Of a DNA stretch of 64,000 bases, positions 26,408 through 35,721 are shown one piece after another. The notes below the pieces were generated by a model, which did not search any database, was not told the origin of the DNA, and saw only the letters and a list, made by a program, of their open reading frames with translations. The translations under genes and the position numbers were made by a program. How positions within the stretch are numbered: position 1 is the first letter of the stretch; each line of letters opens with the position of its first letter. The stretch is from Dankookia rubra. Lineage in GTDB: Bacteria; Pseudomonadota; Alphaproteobacteria; Acetobacterales; Acetobacteraceae. The DNA lies in assembly GCF_004355005.1 (NCBI RefSeq), contig NZ_SMSJ01000009.1:62001-126000 (forward strand). Reading direction: 5' to 3'.

Positions 26408-27361
26408 TTAGTCGAGATCCTCGAGGCCGAGGGCGCGGAGCCGGCCGCGCTCCTCGTCCCAGCCCGGCCTGTCCTTGACGTTGAGGAAGAGGTGCACGCG
26501 GCGCTCCAGCAGCGTCTCGAGCTCGCGCCGCGCGCTCTGCCCGATCGCCTTCACCTTGGCGCCGCCGTCGCCGATCAGGATCGCCTTCTGGGTGGCGCGG
26601 CCGACATAGATGGTGCAGTCGACGCGGACGCTGCCGTCCTTGCGCTCCTGCCAGTTCTCGGTCTCGACCGTCGCGTGGTGCGGCACTTCCTCGTGCGTCT
26701 GGCGAAGGATCTGCTCGCGCACGATTTCCGCGACCAGCATGCGGTTGGGCAGATCGGAAAGCTCATCCTCGGGGAACAGATAGGGGCCGGGCGGCATGTC
26801 GGCCGCCATCTTTTCCAGCAGCCGGTCCAGGCCGCGGGATTTCTCGGCGGAGATCATGAAGGTCTCCTCCACCGTCAGCAGTTGGTTCAGTTCGGCGGCC
26901 AGCGGCAGCAGCCGCGGCGGCTCGACCAGGTCCACCTTGTTCAGCGCCAGCCAGATCGGCTTCGCTGCCTTGGCGAGGCGCTCCACGATGGCGCGCACCG
27001 CATCCGTCAGCCCGGCGCGCGCATCGACGATCAGCAGCGTGCGATCGGCATCCTGCGCGCCGCCCCAGGCGGCGGCGACCATGGCGCGGTCGAGGCGCCG
27101 GCGCGGCTGGAAGATGCCGGGCGTGTCCACCAGGATGATCTGCGAGCCTTCGTGCATCACCACGGCGCGGATGCGGAAGCGGGTGGTCTGCGGCTTGGGC
27201 GAGACGATCGTCACCTTGCTGCCGGCCAGCGCATTGACCAGCGTCGACTTGCCGGCATTCGGCGCGCCGACCACGGCGACCAGGCCGCAGCGCGTCGGTT
27301 CGCGGGACGGCGCGGGGCGGTCTTCCTCGGGAGGGTGGGGCAGGTCCTGGTTCTCGTTCAT
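26408..27361 (-). CDS. era: GTPase Era
   Basis: Ribosome-assembly GTPase, 317 residues. G1 is GAPNAGKST, G3 DTPG, G4 NKVD, and the C-terminal KH domain (QKAILIGDGGAKVKAIGQSARRELE) binds 16S rRNA near its 3' end. It carries a roughly 25-residue charged N-terminal extension (NQDLPHPPEEDRPAPSR) beyond the common start. The ATG overlaps the rnc stop (ATGA), the classical rnc-era coupling. It acts at the inner membrane/30S subunit. Confidence 0.96.
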   Translation of the reverse strand: MNENQDLPHPPEEDRPAPSREPTRCGLVAVVGAPNAGKSTLVNALAGSKVTIVSPKPQTTRFRIRAVVMHEGSQIILVDTPGIFQPRRRLDRAMVAAAWGGAQDADRTLLIVDARAGLTDAVRAIVERLAKAAKPIWLALNKVDLVEPPRLLPLAAELNQLLTVEETFMISAEKSRGLDRLLEKMAADMPPGPYLFPEDELSDLPNRMLVAEIVREQILRQTHEEVPHHATVETENWQERKDGSVRVDCTIYVGRATQKAILIGDGGAKVKAIGQSARRELETLLERRVHLFLNVKDRPGWDEERGRLRALGLEDLD

Positions 27362-28041
27362 GTCCGTTGCAGCCCCAAAAGCCAGGCCTCCGCCGCCGCC
27401 TGCTCGGCGGCTCGCTTGGACGCCCCGCTGCCCTCCGCCTCGCGGCCCGCCGCGGCGACGGTCACCTTGAAAACCGGATTATGCGCAGGCCCCTCGGTCG
27501 AGTTGAGGGTATAGACCGGCAGGCCGAGGCCGCGCCCGAGCGTCCATTCCTGCAGCCGGCTCTTCGCCGGCAGCGGCGGCTTGTGGTGGCCTTCCAGCAG
27601 CCCGAGCCATTCCCGCCGCACCAGCCCGCGCGCCGCATCCAGCCCGGCATCCAGGTAGAGCGCGCCGAGCACCGCCTCGAGCGCATCGGACAGGATGTTC
27701 ACCCAGGTGCGGAAGCCCTGCTGCCGGTAGCTCTCCGGCATTCTCAACGCCGCGGCGATGTCCAGCCGCTCGGCGATGCCGGCCAGGGTCTCGGCCGAGA
27801 TCAAAAAGGACAGCCGCTTGCCGAGGTCGCCCTCGCGCTCGGTCGGGAAGCGCTCGATCAGCCATTCCGCGATCAGCAGGCCGAGCACACGGTCGCCGAT
27901 GAATTCCAGCCGCTCGTTCGAGCTCAGCCGCGCCCCCTGGGTGGAGGAGGAATGGGTCAGCGCCTGCCGCAGCAGCTCCGGCCGGGCGAAGGCATGGCCG
28001 AGCTTGGCCGCGAGGGCGGCATGGGCGGCCTCCTCGCTCAT
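27358..28041 (-). CDS. rnc: Ribonuclease III
   Basis: Double-stranded RNA endonuclease, 227 residues. The signature ERLEFIGDRVLGLLIA carries the catalytic acidic residues, and SDALEAVLGALYLDAG the second set; a dsRNA-binding domain follows (SRLQEWTLGRGLGLPVY to GASKRAAEQAAAEAWL). Processes rRNA precursors and structured mRNAs. Lies between lepB and era in the conserved order. Confidence 0.96.
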   Translation of the reverse strand: MSEEAAHAALAAKLGHAFARPELLRQALTHSSSTQGARLSSNERLEFIGDRVLGLLIAEWLIERFPTEREGDLGKRLSFLISAETLAGIAERLDIAAALRMPESYRQQGFRTWVNILSDALEAVLGALYLDAGLDAARGLVRREWLGLLEGHHKPPLPAKSRLQEWTLGRGLGLPVYTLNSTEGPAHNPVFKVTVAAAGREAEGSGASKRAAEQAAAEAWLLGLQRT

Positions 28042-28093
28042 GCCAGGCTGCTCATCGGGTTCGGCTCATCGGCTTCGGGTCATCCGGGCGGCC

Positions 28094-28831
28094 TCACCGG
28101 ACGCCGGAGAACAGCCGGTTCCAGCGGATGGCCATGGGCCAGGTCCAAGGCTTCCACAGGCTGGCCTGGGACCCGTCGATGGAGAAGAAGATGAACTCGG
28201 CCCGCCCTACCAGGTTCTCCACCGGGATGAAACCGACCGCGTCGAGGTAGCGGCTGTCCTGGCTGTTGTCGCGGTTGTCGCCCATGCCGAAGACGTGGTT
28301 GGGAGGGATGCGGAATTCGATGGTGTTGTCGGCGCTGCCCTGGTCGGTGCATTCGAGGATGCCGTGCACCCGGCCCTCGGGCAGGGTTTCCCGGTAGTAC
28401 TTGGCCGGCTCGCGGTAGCAGCGATCGAGCTCGGAATCCCCCACCAGTTCCCGCTTCACCGGCTGACCGTTGACATGCAGGATGCCGCCCTTGACCTGGA
28501 TGCGGTCGCCCGGCAGGCCGACGATGCGCTTGATGTAGTCCTGGCTTGGGTCGCGCGGCAGCTTGAAGACGGCGACGTCGCCCCGCTTCGGGATCGACCC
28601 CATGATCCGCCCGGAGAACAGGTTAGGCCCGAAGGGCATCGAATAGCGCGAATAGCCGTAGGAGTACTTCGAGACGAAGAGGTAGTCGCCGACCAGAAGG
28701 GTCGGGATCATCGAGCCCGAGGGGATGTTGAACGGCTCGAAGGCGATGGTCCGGATGCCGATGGCGATCAGGCCGGCATAGAGCATCGTCTTGACGCTCT
28801 CCAGCCAGCCGCCGGACTTCTTCTTCGCCAT
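28094..28831 (-). CDS. lepB: Signal peptidase I
   Basis: Membrane-bound peptidase that removes Sec signal peptides, 245 residues. One N-terminal membrane segment (TMLYAGLIAIGIRTIAF) is followed by box B with the catalytic Ser (IPSGSMIPTL), box D with the general-base Lys (DYIKRIVGLPGD) and box E (FGMGDNRDNSQDSR). I start at the ATG at 28831; a TTG four codons earlier is less likely. First gene of the lepB-rnc-era unit. Confidence 0.95.
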   Translation of the reverse strand: MAKKKSGGWLESVKTMLYAGLIAIGIRTIAFEPFNIPSGSMIPTLLVGDYLFVSKYSYGYSRYSMPFGPNLFSGRIMGSIPKRGDVAVFKLPRDPSQDYIKRIVGLPGDRIQVKGGILHVNGQPVKRELVGDSELDRCYREPAKYYRETLPEGRVHGILECTDQGSADNTIEFRIPPNHVFGMGDNRDNSQDSRYLDAVGFIPVENLVGRAEFIFFSIDGSQASLWKPWTWPMAIRWNRLFSGVR

Positions 28832-29083
28832 GGATGTGCTCAAGGAAAACCACCGCAGGGTTGGGTGCCCGCGGGGCGGTCCCCGGGCAGGGTCGGCGCG
28901 TCAGGCGCCGGGATGAAGCCTGCCGGGGGGTGGGGTGTCAAGAAACCGAGGTTTACCGGATGGCCGATGCAGACCTGCAGGCCGCGCACCCCGTCCATCC
29001 GGCCGTAGCGGACGATACGGCCGAAGCAGACCTTTGGGCTGCGCGCTCCGGCCATTGGACCATTCCAGCCGCTTCCGCTGCGG

Positions 29084-29848
29084 TCACGGCATGAAGCTGC
29101 CGCCGCCGACATCGATGGTGGCGCCGGTCAGGTAGCCCGCGGCGTCGGAAGCGAGGAAGGCCGCGACCTCCGCCACGTCGAGCGGGGTTCCCACCCGCCC
29201 CATCGGCACCTGGGCCAGGAAGGCGGCATTGGCCGCATCGGTGGTGCCACGCGCCATTGGGGTGTCGATCCGGCCCGGGGCGATGGAGTTCACCGTGATG
29301 CCGTCCGGGCCGCATTCGACGGCCAGGCTCCGGGCGAAGCCCATCAGTCCGGTCTTGGCGGCGGCGTAATGGGCCCCGGCGATCTGGCTCTTCGCCCGCG
29401 CCGCCTGGCTGGTCAGCATGATGATGCGGCCCCAGCGCCGCGCCCGCAGCGGCGGCAGGCAGGCCTGGGAGACGAGAAAGGCGCCGGTCAGGTTCACCGC
29501 CAGCACCCGGCGCCATTCCTCGGCCGGCATGTCGCGGATCCTGCGCGCCCGGCCATCCGCGGCCTTGGGCGAGATGCCGGCATTGTTCACGACGATGCCC
29601 AGGCGCTGCCAATCCGCGCCGAGGGCGATCGGCAGGGCGGCCACCGCCTGCTCGTCCGCCACGTCGAGCCGGATGGCGCGGGCCTCGTGTCCCTCGGCAC
29701 GGAGGGCGGCGGCGGTCGCCTCCACCTCGTCGATCACGTCGGCGAGGACCACGGGGTGGCCGTTGGCGGCGAGCTTCGCGGCGATGCCGGCGCCGATGCC
29801 GCGGGCGGCGCCGGTGACCAGGGCGAGGCGGTGCTGCGGGGCGTTCAT
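29084..29848 (-). CDS. Short-chain dehydrogenase/reductase
   Basis: SDR of 254 residues with TGAARGIGAGIA, VVNNAGISPK, the Ser in LTSQAARAK and a YAAAK catalytic pair, then PGRIDTP and IDVGGGSF. The Asp of LADVID after the second strand favours NAD over NADP. Its ATG overlaps the stop of the alcohol dehydrogenase (ATGA), so the three-gene run ThDP enzyme-ADH-SDR is translationally chained. It is the last gene of that operon. Confidence 0.88.
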   Translation of the reverse strand: MNAPQHRLALVTGAARGIGAGIAAKLAANGHPVVLADVIDEVEATAAALRAEGHEARAIRLDVADEQAVAALPIALGADWQRLGIVVNNAGISPKAADGRARRIRDMPAEEWRRVLAVNLTGAFLVSQACLPPLRARRWGRIIMLTSQAARAKSQIAGAHYAAAKTGLMGFARSLAVECGPDGITVNSIAPGRIDTPMARGTTDAANAAFLAQVPMGRVGTPLDVAEVAAFLASDAAGYLTGATIDVGGGSFMP

Positions 29849-30876
29849 GGCGTCAGAATCACCTTGCTGGCGGCGCGCTGGCGGGCGAGCTCGAACCCCT
29901 CGATCCCGCGGTCCAGCGGCATGCGATGGGTGATCATCGGCCGGAAGCCCTCCGGGTCGCGCGACAGGTGGGCCAGCACGCGGTCCCAGGTGCGGCGCTC
30001 GGCGCCGTGGCTGGCGCGGAGCTGGTGGCGCATGCGGACGAAGTCGGTCAGCGGCAGGGTGAGCGGCGATGCGTGGATGCCGGCGGCGACGATGACGCCG
30101 CCCTTCTTCAGGACCGACATGCCCTCGACCAACGTCTGCGGCACGCCGGTCGCCTCCAGCACCACGTCGACGGCGCGGCCGCCGGTCAGCGCCAGGACCT
30201 GGTCCTTCAGGGCGCCTTCCGCGACATCGACCAGATCGGTAAAGCCGAGCGCCCGCAGCACGTCGAAGCGCGGCGCATCGGCGCGGCCGGCAACGATGAC
30301 CCGGGCGGCGCCGGCGAGGCGCGCGAAAAGCGCGATGGCCTGGCCGATGGTCCCGGGGCCGAGCACGAGGACGGTGTCGCCGAGGCCGACCCCGCCGGTC
30401 AGCACCGCCTCGGCGCCGACGCCGAGCGGCTCGGTCAGCGCCACCAGCTCGGCGTCCAGCGCCTTCGGCAGGGCGACGCAGCAGCGCGAGGGCACCCGGA
30501 CCTCGGCCTGGAAGCCGCCGTCCCGGGTCAGGCCGATGCCCTGCCGCTGCAGGCAGTTCCGCGTGTCACCGGCGCGACAGTTGGCGCAATGGCCGCAGAA
30601 GACGAAGGGGATGACGGCGACCCGGTCGCCCTCGGCGAAGCCGGAGCCGGTGCCGTTGCGGATGATGGTGCCGCAGAACTCGTGGCCCATGGTCAGCGGC
30701 AGGTGCTGCACCATGAAGTCGTAGCCCGACGTCCATTCATAGGCATGGACGTCGGAGCCGCAGATGCCGACCGCATCGACCCGCAGCACGACCTCGGCCG
30801 GGCCGGGCGGCGGTGGGTCGGGGATGTCCTGGAATTCGAGGCCGAAGGCGGCCTGGGTCTTCCGGAGCGCCAGCAT
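29845..30876 (-). CDS. Zinc-dependent medium-chain alcohol/polyol dehydrogenase
   Basis: MDR-family enzyme of 343 residues. Catalytic-zinc ligands are the Cys of GICGSD, the His/Glu of MGHEF, and probably the Glu of LTEPLGV; the structural zinc has four Cys in CGHCANCRAGDTRNC. The Rossmann turn is VLGPGTIGQ. Closest in look to sorbitol/threonine dehydrogenases. Coupled at both ends: its start overlaps the ThDP-enzyme stop (TGATG) and its stop the SDR start. Substrate unknown. Confidence 0.88.
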   Translation of the reverse strand: MLALRKTQAAFGLEFQDIPDPPPPGPAEVVLRVDAVGICGSDVHAYEWTSGYDFMVQHLPLTMGHEFCGTIIRNGTGSGFAEGDRVAVIPFVFCGHCANCRAGDTRNCLQRQGIGLTRDGGFQAEVRVPSRCCVALPKALDAELVALTEPLGVGAEAVLTGGVGLGDTVLVLGPGTIGQAIALFARLAGAARVIVAGRADAPRFDVLRALGFTDLVDVAEGALKDQVLALTGGRAVDVVLEATGVPQTLVEGMSVLKKGGVIVAAGIHASPLTLPLTDFVRMRHQLRASHGAERRTWDRVLAHLSRDPEGFRPMITHRMPLDRGIEGFELARQRAASKVILTP

Positions 30877-32624
30877 CAGAAGGGCTCCGGGTAGTGGCCG
30901 GCATAGAAGGAGATCGGCGGCTTGGCATCGGGGTCGGTCACCATGTCGATCAGCGTGGGGTGGTCCGCAGCCAGCGCGGTCTCCAGCGCGCCGCGGATCT
31001 CACCGCTGTGCTCCAGCCGCACGCCGAGCACGCCGCAGGCCCGGGCGATGGCGGCGTGGTCCACCGCGGTGAAGTTCACCGCCTTGGTGTGCTCGCCGAA
31101 TTTCACCTCCTCCGCGTGCTTCTGGTAGCCGAGGATGCCGTTGTTCAGGACGATGGTGACGATCGGCAGCTCCAGCCGCCGCAGCGTCTCGAGCTCGGCC
31201 CAGGAATGGCCGAAGCCGCCGTCGCCGCAGAGGCAGACGACGCGGGCACCGCTGCCCGCCTCCTCCGCCGCGATCCGCGCGCCGATCGCCATGGGCAGGC
31301 CCCAGCCGAGGCCGGCGATGCCGCGCGGCGTCAGGAAGCGCTGCCCCGGCCGCTTCGCGGTCAGGTAGTTGGCGATCCAGATCGAGGAATAGGAGGCATC
31401 GGCGACAACGATGTCTTCCGGCCGCAGCAGGGTGTCGAGCTCGGCCATCAGCCGCTCCGGCCGCGGCAGCCGCGCGTCACGGGTGGTGATGTCAGCGATG
31501 GTGCGGCGCCAGCCGGTGATGGCGCTGGCGATCTCCGCCTCGACGGCCGGCCGGGCGGCGGCGCGGGTCGAGAGGTCGCGGGCCCGCAGCGCCTCGGTCA
31601 GCGCGGCCAAGGTAAGCTTCGCGTCGCCGACCAGGCGCATGGCCTCGTAGTTGCGGCCGACCTCCATCGGATCGGCGTCGAGGTGGATAAAGCGGGTGTT
31701 GGGGGAGAACAGCTTCCAGCTGTCCGTGCCGTTCTGGTTGGTGCGGTTGCCGACCAGCAGCACCACGTCGGCGCGGTCGACGATCGGCCGCATCTCCCCG
31801 GTGCGGGACCCCTGCCCCATGACGTAGCCGATGACGCCGAGGCTGAGCGGATGCGTCTCGTCCACCGCGCCCTTGCCCATCACGGTGGTGCCGACCGGCA
31901 GGTGCGCCGCCTGCTGCAGCGCGGCGAGTTCCGCCGCGGCGTCCGAGAGGTGGATGCCGCCGCCGGCGACGACCAGCGGGTGCCGGGCCGCGGCCAGCGC
32001 ATCCGCCGCCGCGGCGATGGCGGCGGGGTCGGCCACGACACGGTCGAGCGGCATCTGGCCGAGCGACATGGCGCGCGGCCGCAGCAGGGAGGAGAGCGGC
32101 GCCGCCGGATCGGTCAGCAGGTCGGCCGGCACCAGCAGCACGGCCGGGCCCGGCCGGCCCGAGGTCGCGGCGGTGAATGCCATGTCGACATAGTCGTCCA
32201 GCCGGTCGGCGCGGTCGATCCGCCGCACCCACTTCGCCACCGGGGCGAACATGTTGAGGTGGTCCAACTCCTGGAAGGCATTACGGTCGGCGCTGTCGCG
32301 GGTGACCTCCTGCACCAGGGCGAGGACCGGGATGCTGGCCTTCAGCGCCTCGGCCAGCGGCGGCACCAGCAGGGTGGCGGCCGGGCCGTTCTGCGCGGTG
32401 ACCACGCCGACCTTGCGGGAGATCCGGGCATAGCCATCCGCCATGGTCCCGCCGGCATTCTCCTGCCGGTAGACCTTCTGGTCGATGCCGACATGCGGCG
32501 AGGCCAAGTGGAAGGCGCTGGGCAGGGACTGGCCGAAGGTCAGGGTCACCCCGTGTCGGCGGAAGGCCTCGGCGAGGCGGAGCGCGACGGTGGCGTTGGT
32601 GGTCTGTCCGGCGTGATCCGGCAT
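30876..32624 (-). CDS. Thiamine diphosphate-dependent enzyme, acetolactate synthase-like
   Basis: A 582-residue ThDP enzyme with the three standard domains: PYR (YRQENAGGTMADGYARIS with the activating Glu), a central Rossmann domain, and PP (GDGGFGHSWAELETL...NN, the Mg/ThDP motif). The ATG at 32624 follows GAGAGGAAA; an upstream in-frame ATG adds 12 residues. Downstream dehydrogenases and the absence of ilvH argue against branched-chain synthesis. Decarboxylation or carboligation of a 2-oxoacid, with the alcohol dehydrogenase handling the aldehyde, ketone or alcohol, is plausible. Confidence 0.85.
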   Translation of the reverse strand: MPDHAGQTTNATVALRLAEAFRRHGVTLTFGQSLPSAFHLASPHVGIDQKVYRQENAGGTMADGYARISRKVGVVTAQNGPAATLLVPPLAEALKASIPVLALVQEVTRDSADRNAFQELDHLNMFAPVAKWVRRIDRADRLDDYVDMAFTAATSGRPGPAVLLVPADLLTDPAAPLSSLLRPRAMSLGQMPLDRVVADPAAIAAAADALAAARHPLVVAGGGIHLSDAAAELAALQQAAHLPVGTTVMGKGAVDETHPLSLGVIGYVMGQGSRTGEMRPIVDRADVVLLVGNRTNQNGTDSWKLFSPNTRFIHLDADPMEVGRNYEAMRLVGDAKLTLAALTEALRARDLSTRAAARPAVEAEIASAITGWRRTIADITTRDARLPRPERLMAELDTLLRPEDIVVADASYSSIWIANYLTAKRPGQRFLTPRGIAGLGWGLPMAIGARIAAEEAGSGARVVCLCGDGGFGHSWAELETLRRLELPIVTIVLNNGILGYQKHAEEVKFGEHTKAVNFTAVDHAAIARACGVLGVRLEHSGEIRGALETALAADHPTLIDMVTDPDAKPPISFYAGHYPEPF

Positions 32625-32749
32625 GGCGTTTCCTCTCGGCATTTGGCCGGAGGGTAGCACCGCGGGCCGGAGGGGGAAGCCGGGGGACGGGTTTGCCCCA
32701 CGTGGCTCGCCCCCTATGCTGGCGGCTTCGTCGCAGCCGAGGGCTTCCG

Positions 32750-32911
32750 GTGCCGGACAGACAGAAGCGCCGCGGCCCGGACCTGGTCGGGATCATCGGC
32801 CTGGCGGTGATCCTCGGCGTGCTGGCCGGGGCCTATTTCCTGTTCCCGGTGCTGCAGCGGTCGATGAGCTACCAGGACTGCATCGCCTCGGGCCGCGTCA
32901 CCGGCTGCTGA
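32750..32911 (+). CDS. Small single-span membrane protein
   Basis: A 53-residue protein from GTG 32750: basic N-terminus (PDRQKRRGPD), one membrane helix (VGIIGLAVILGVLAGAYFLFPVL), then a short tail with two cysteines (YQDCIASGRVTGC). Layout implies N-in orientation with the Cys tail in the periplasm. A longer in-frame ATG (32693) would add 19 residues lacking the basic flank. Function unknown. Divergent from the ThDP operon. Confidence 0.6.
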   Translation: MPDRQKRRGPDLVGIIGLAVILGVLAGAYFLFPVLQRSMSYQDCIASGRVTGC

Positions 32912-32947
32912 GACAGCCGGGCCAGACTCGACCCGCGGATTCGGTTG

Positions 32948-33751
32948 CTATCGCAACGAACCGGACGCCGATGCTGCCGGCCTGCGCGGGCATGTCGGGC
33001 CGGCCCCATCGAATCGCAGGCTTGGGGCCGCCCCCTCCGCGCCTGCGGAATGCACCGGGCACCCGCGCCGCCAGACACCGTGCCGCGGCGGCCCTCGCAG
33101 GGAGGCGTATTCGCCCGGACCGTCTGCCAGCCCCTCGCGGAACTCGCCATCGAAGCGTGCGCCGTCGGCGAAGAGCACGACTCCCCTGCCATGCGGCCGG
33201 CCGTCGCGCCATTCGCCTTCGTAGCGACGGGCGCGGATCCGCCAAGTGCCAGGAGGGGCACCCGCCACCAGTTCGCGGCCATGGGCGTCGGGCGCGAAGA
33301 CGAGCATGCCGAAGCCGTCCGGCCGGCCGGCACGCCAGTTGCCTTCATAGCGTTCACCGTTCGGGGCGACGACCTCGCCCAGCCCGTTCAGGCGACCGTT
33401 CTCATAATAGCCATAGGCCAGGGCACGGCGAGCCCGGCCATCCTCGAGCCATTGCCACGCGGCTCGGCCACGGCCGGCGGCCGGTCCGCCCGGGCAGGTT
33501 CCGCTCGCTCCATGCGGTGCCAGGACCGTCCAGGTCACGACCTCGCCGTGCTTCGGCAAGGCATTCCAGAACCAGCAGCCGGAGGCCTCGTCCACCACCC
33601 AGCCCGGATGGCCGGGGCTGGCAAGGTCGGCCATGGGCGGGACGGGGCGCGATGCCGACGCCGCCGGATGCGGCCCATCCTCCGCAGCCCCGGTGCAGCC
33701 GACCAGGAGCACCATCAAGAACCCGACCGCGGCGCTCCGCTGCATATCCAT
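32948..33751 (-). CDS. Lipoprotein with MORN repeats
   Basis: A 267-residue protein with a lipoprotein signal (VGFLMVLLVGC, lipobox Cys near residue 19). The middle carries MORN-type units: YENGRLNGLGEVV, YEGNWRAGRPDGFGMLVF, YEGEWRDGRPHGRGVVLF, FDGEFREGLADGPGEY. Such repeats form curved beta sheets and often bind lipids or partners at the envelope. The C-terminal 40 residues are Pro/Ala-rich and low in structure. Confidence 0.78.
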   Translation of the reverse strand: MDMQRSAAVGFLMVLLVGCTGAAEDGPHPAASASRPVPPMADLASPGHPGWVVDEASGCWFWNALPKHGEVVTWTVLAPHGASGTCPGGPAAGRGRAAWQWLEDGRARRALAYGYYENGRLNGLGEVVAPNGERYEGNWRAGRPDGFGMLVFAPDAHGRELVAGAPPGTWRIRARRYEGEWRDGRPHGRGVVLFADGARFDGEFREGLADGPGEYASLRGPPRHGVWRRGCPVHSAGAEGAAPSLRFDGAGPTCPRRPAASASGSLR

Positions 33752-33837
33752 CGAGGCTTCCCACGGCTAGCGGAGGGAAGCCTAGAGGCATGCCGACGGC
33801 TCGGCATCCACGATCTGGCCGGATCGCGGCACCAGTT

Positions 33838-34545
33838 TCACGCCGCATCGTGGAAGATCACCCCGAGGGTGAAGCGCTCCCCCATGCGGATGCGGCTGAC
33901 ACCGTGCCGCAGCATGACGCGGTAGACCCCCCGAGTGCCCCGCACCGGCCGATGGTGGACGGCAAAGACCACCGCTTCGCCCTGGCGCAGCGGCACCACC
34001 TCGGCGCGGGACTGCATGCGCGGGCGCTGCTCAGTCAGCACGAATTCGCCGCCCTCGAAGTCCCGACCGGGCTCGGACAACAGGATGGCGACCTGCAGCG
34101 GGAAGACCTGTTCGCCGTAGAGGTCCTGGTGCAGGCAATTGTAGTCGCCCGGGCCGTAGCGGAGCAGCAGCGGCGTCGGCCGCGCCTGGCCCGCCGCGTG
34201 GCACTCGGCGGTGAAGGCGGCGAGCCCGGGCGGGAACCGCCGCGGCAGGCCCAGCGCCGCGTTCCAGGCATTCGCCACCGGCGCCAAGCGGGGATAGAGC
34301 GCCTCCCGCAGCGCGCCGACCAGGGGTGGCAGCGGGTTGGCGAAATACCGGTACTCGCCGCGGCCGAAGCCGTGCCGGGCCATGACCACCCGGCTGCGGA
34401 AGCCGTCCTCCCGCCCATAGAGCGCGGCGAGGCCGGCGCATTCCCCCGGCGTCAGCAGCGCGCCGGTCGTCGCGGCGCCGAAGCCGTCCAACTCGGCCGG
34501 GATGCGCGCCCAGTCGAGCGCGGCGATGCGATTTGCGATGTCCAT
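33838..34545 (-). CDS. 2-oxoglutarate-Fe(II) oxygenase
   Basis: A 235-residue dioxygenase of the prolyl-4-hydroxylase-like group. The facial triad reads as the His and Asp of CLHQDLYGEQVFPLQ and the distal His of VMLRHGVS (or HHRPV); the Arg of RIRMGERFTLGV fits the 2-oxoglutarate carboxylate. The ATG at 34545 gives MDIANRIAALDW; another at 34563 adds six residues. Substrate (protein or small molecule) cannot be told. Confidence 0.8.
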   Translation of the reverse strand: MDIANRIAALDWARIPAELDGFGAATTGALLTPGECAGLAALYGREDGFRSRVVMARHGFGRGEYRYFANPLPPLVGALREALYPRLAPVANAWNAALGLPRRFPPGLAAFTAECHAAGQARPTPLLLRYGPGDYNCLHQDLYGEQVFPLQVAILLSEPGRDFEGGEFVLTEQRPRMQSRAEVVPLRQGEAVVFAVHHRPVRGTRGVYRVMLRHGVSRIRMGERFTLGVIFHDAA

Positions 34546-34808
34546 GCCCCGGCTATGCCGCATCCCCTGCCCCGGCGCCTACCGCCCGGTGCGCCAGCAT
34601 GTGGAAGGACGCCGGGCCGCAACCATCCCGAGATAGAAATAAGATGATGTCCCTGTGTCCGTGGTCAAATCGCCTCCCCCTCTGGCAATGACCCCATGGA
34701 GTTACAACCAATAGAAATGCTCCCACCATCCAACGGCGCGAAAATGGCCGGATCTTTCCTGCGTCTGCGTGTCGCTCGCAGAGGCAATCGCCCAGGGGGA
34801 TGCCGACC

Positions 34809-35713
34809 ATGGCCAATATCGTCCTGCTTTTCGTCTGTCCGGTGATCGGCATGACGCTGCATCGCGCGAGACGATGACCGGACGACGCCCCGGCCATCAT
34901 CAACGGGCTCATCATCCATGTCTCGCTGCCGGCCCTGATCCTGGGCTCGCTGCACGGCATGGACCTGCACCCGGACCTGCTCGGCGTCGCGGCCATGCCT
35001 TGGCTCCTGTTCGGGGTCGGCACGGCCCTGTTCGGCTGGCTGGGCCGGCGGCTGCGGCTGCCGCGCCCGACCACCGGGGCGGTGATCATGCTGGGCGGTC
35101 TGGGCAGTACCTCCTTGATCGGGCTGCCGGTGATCGAGAGCTGCCACGGCACCGCTCCCTGCCGACCGGGATCCTGATCGACCAGTTCGGCACCTACTTC
35201 GTGCTCAGCACGGTGGGGATCGTGGCCGCCTGCCTGCATTCCGATGCCGTCACTTCGCGGCGGGAAATCGCCGGGCGGATCGCGCGCTTCCCGCCGCTGC
35301 TCGCCACGTTGCTGGCGCTCGCCCCGATGCCGGTCAGGTACCCCGACTGGCTGGTGGCCGTGCTGCATCGCCTCGGCGGCACGCTCGCCCGGCTCGCCCT
35401 TGTCTCGGTCGGGCTGCAGCTGCGCTGCGCCACGCTCCGCGGCAACGGCACGGCCCTGGCGCTGGGGCCCGGCTACAAGCTGGTGCTCGGCCCGCTGCTG
35501 CTCGACCTGCTCTATGTCGGCGTGCCCGGGCAGGCAGGCGAGACCTTGCAGGTCACCTTGCTCGAGGCGGCGATGGCGCCGCAGATCGGCGCCTCGATCA
35601 TCGCCATCCAGCAGGGGCTCAACCCACCGCTGGTCACCCTGATGGTGGGGATCGGCACCCTGCTTTCCTTCGTCACCCTGCCGGTCTGGTAGTCCCTGCT
35701 CGGCGCGGCGTAG
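34809..35713 (+). pseudogene. Decayed AEC-family transporter (auxin efflux carrier-like)
   Basis: Joined fragments give an AEC permease of about 300 residues: MANIVLLFVCPVIG, SLPALILGSLHG, LGSTSLIGLPVIE, then GILIDQFGTYFVLSTVGIV and APQIGASIIAIQQGLNP. Three lesions break it: an in-frame TGA at codon 23 (34875-34877), a net one-base deletion around 35140-35160 after GLPVIE, and a TAG at 35690-35692 where Trp is expected, with the natural stop at 35711-35713. One lesion could be a sequencing error; three suggest a real pseudogene. No substrate can be assigned. Confidence 0.8.
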
Positions 35714-35721
35714 CGGCTGCG

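Noticed and set aside
28960-29094. Possible 44-residue gene with GAGG eight bases before ATG, in the lepB-SDR gap
   Set aside because: Ala/His/Asp-rich without hydrophobic pattern, and it overlaps the SDR end; the ribosome box alone is too weak to call a gene.
34875-34877. In-frame TGA in the AEC gene read as selenocysteine
   Set aside because: AEC permeases have no selenoprotein members, no SECIS-like stem follows, and two further lesions show decay.
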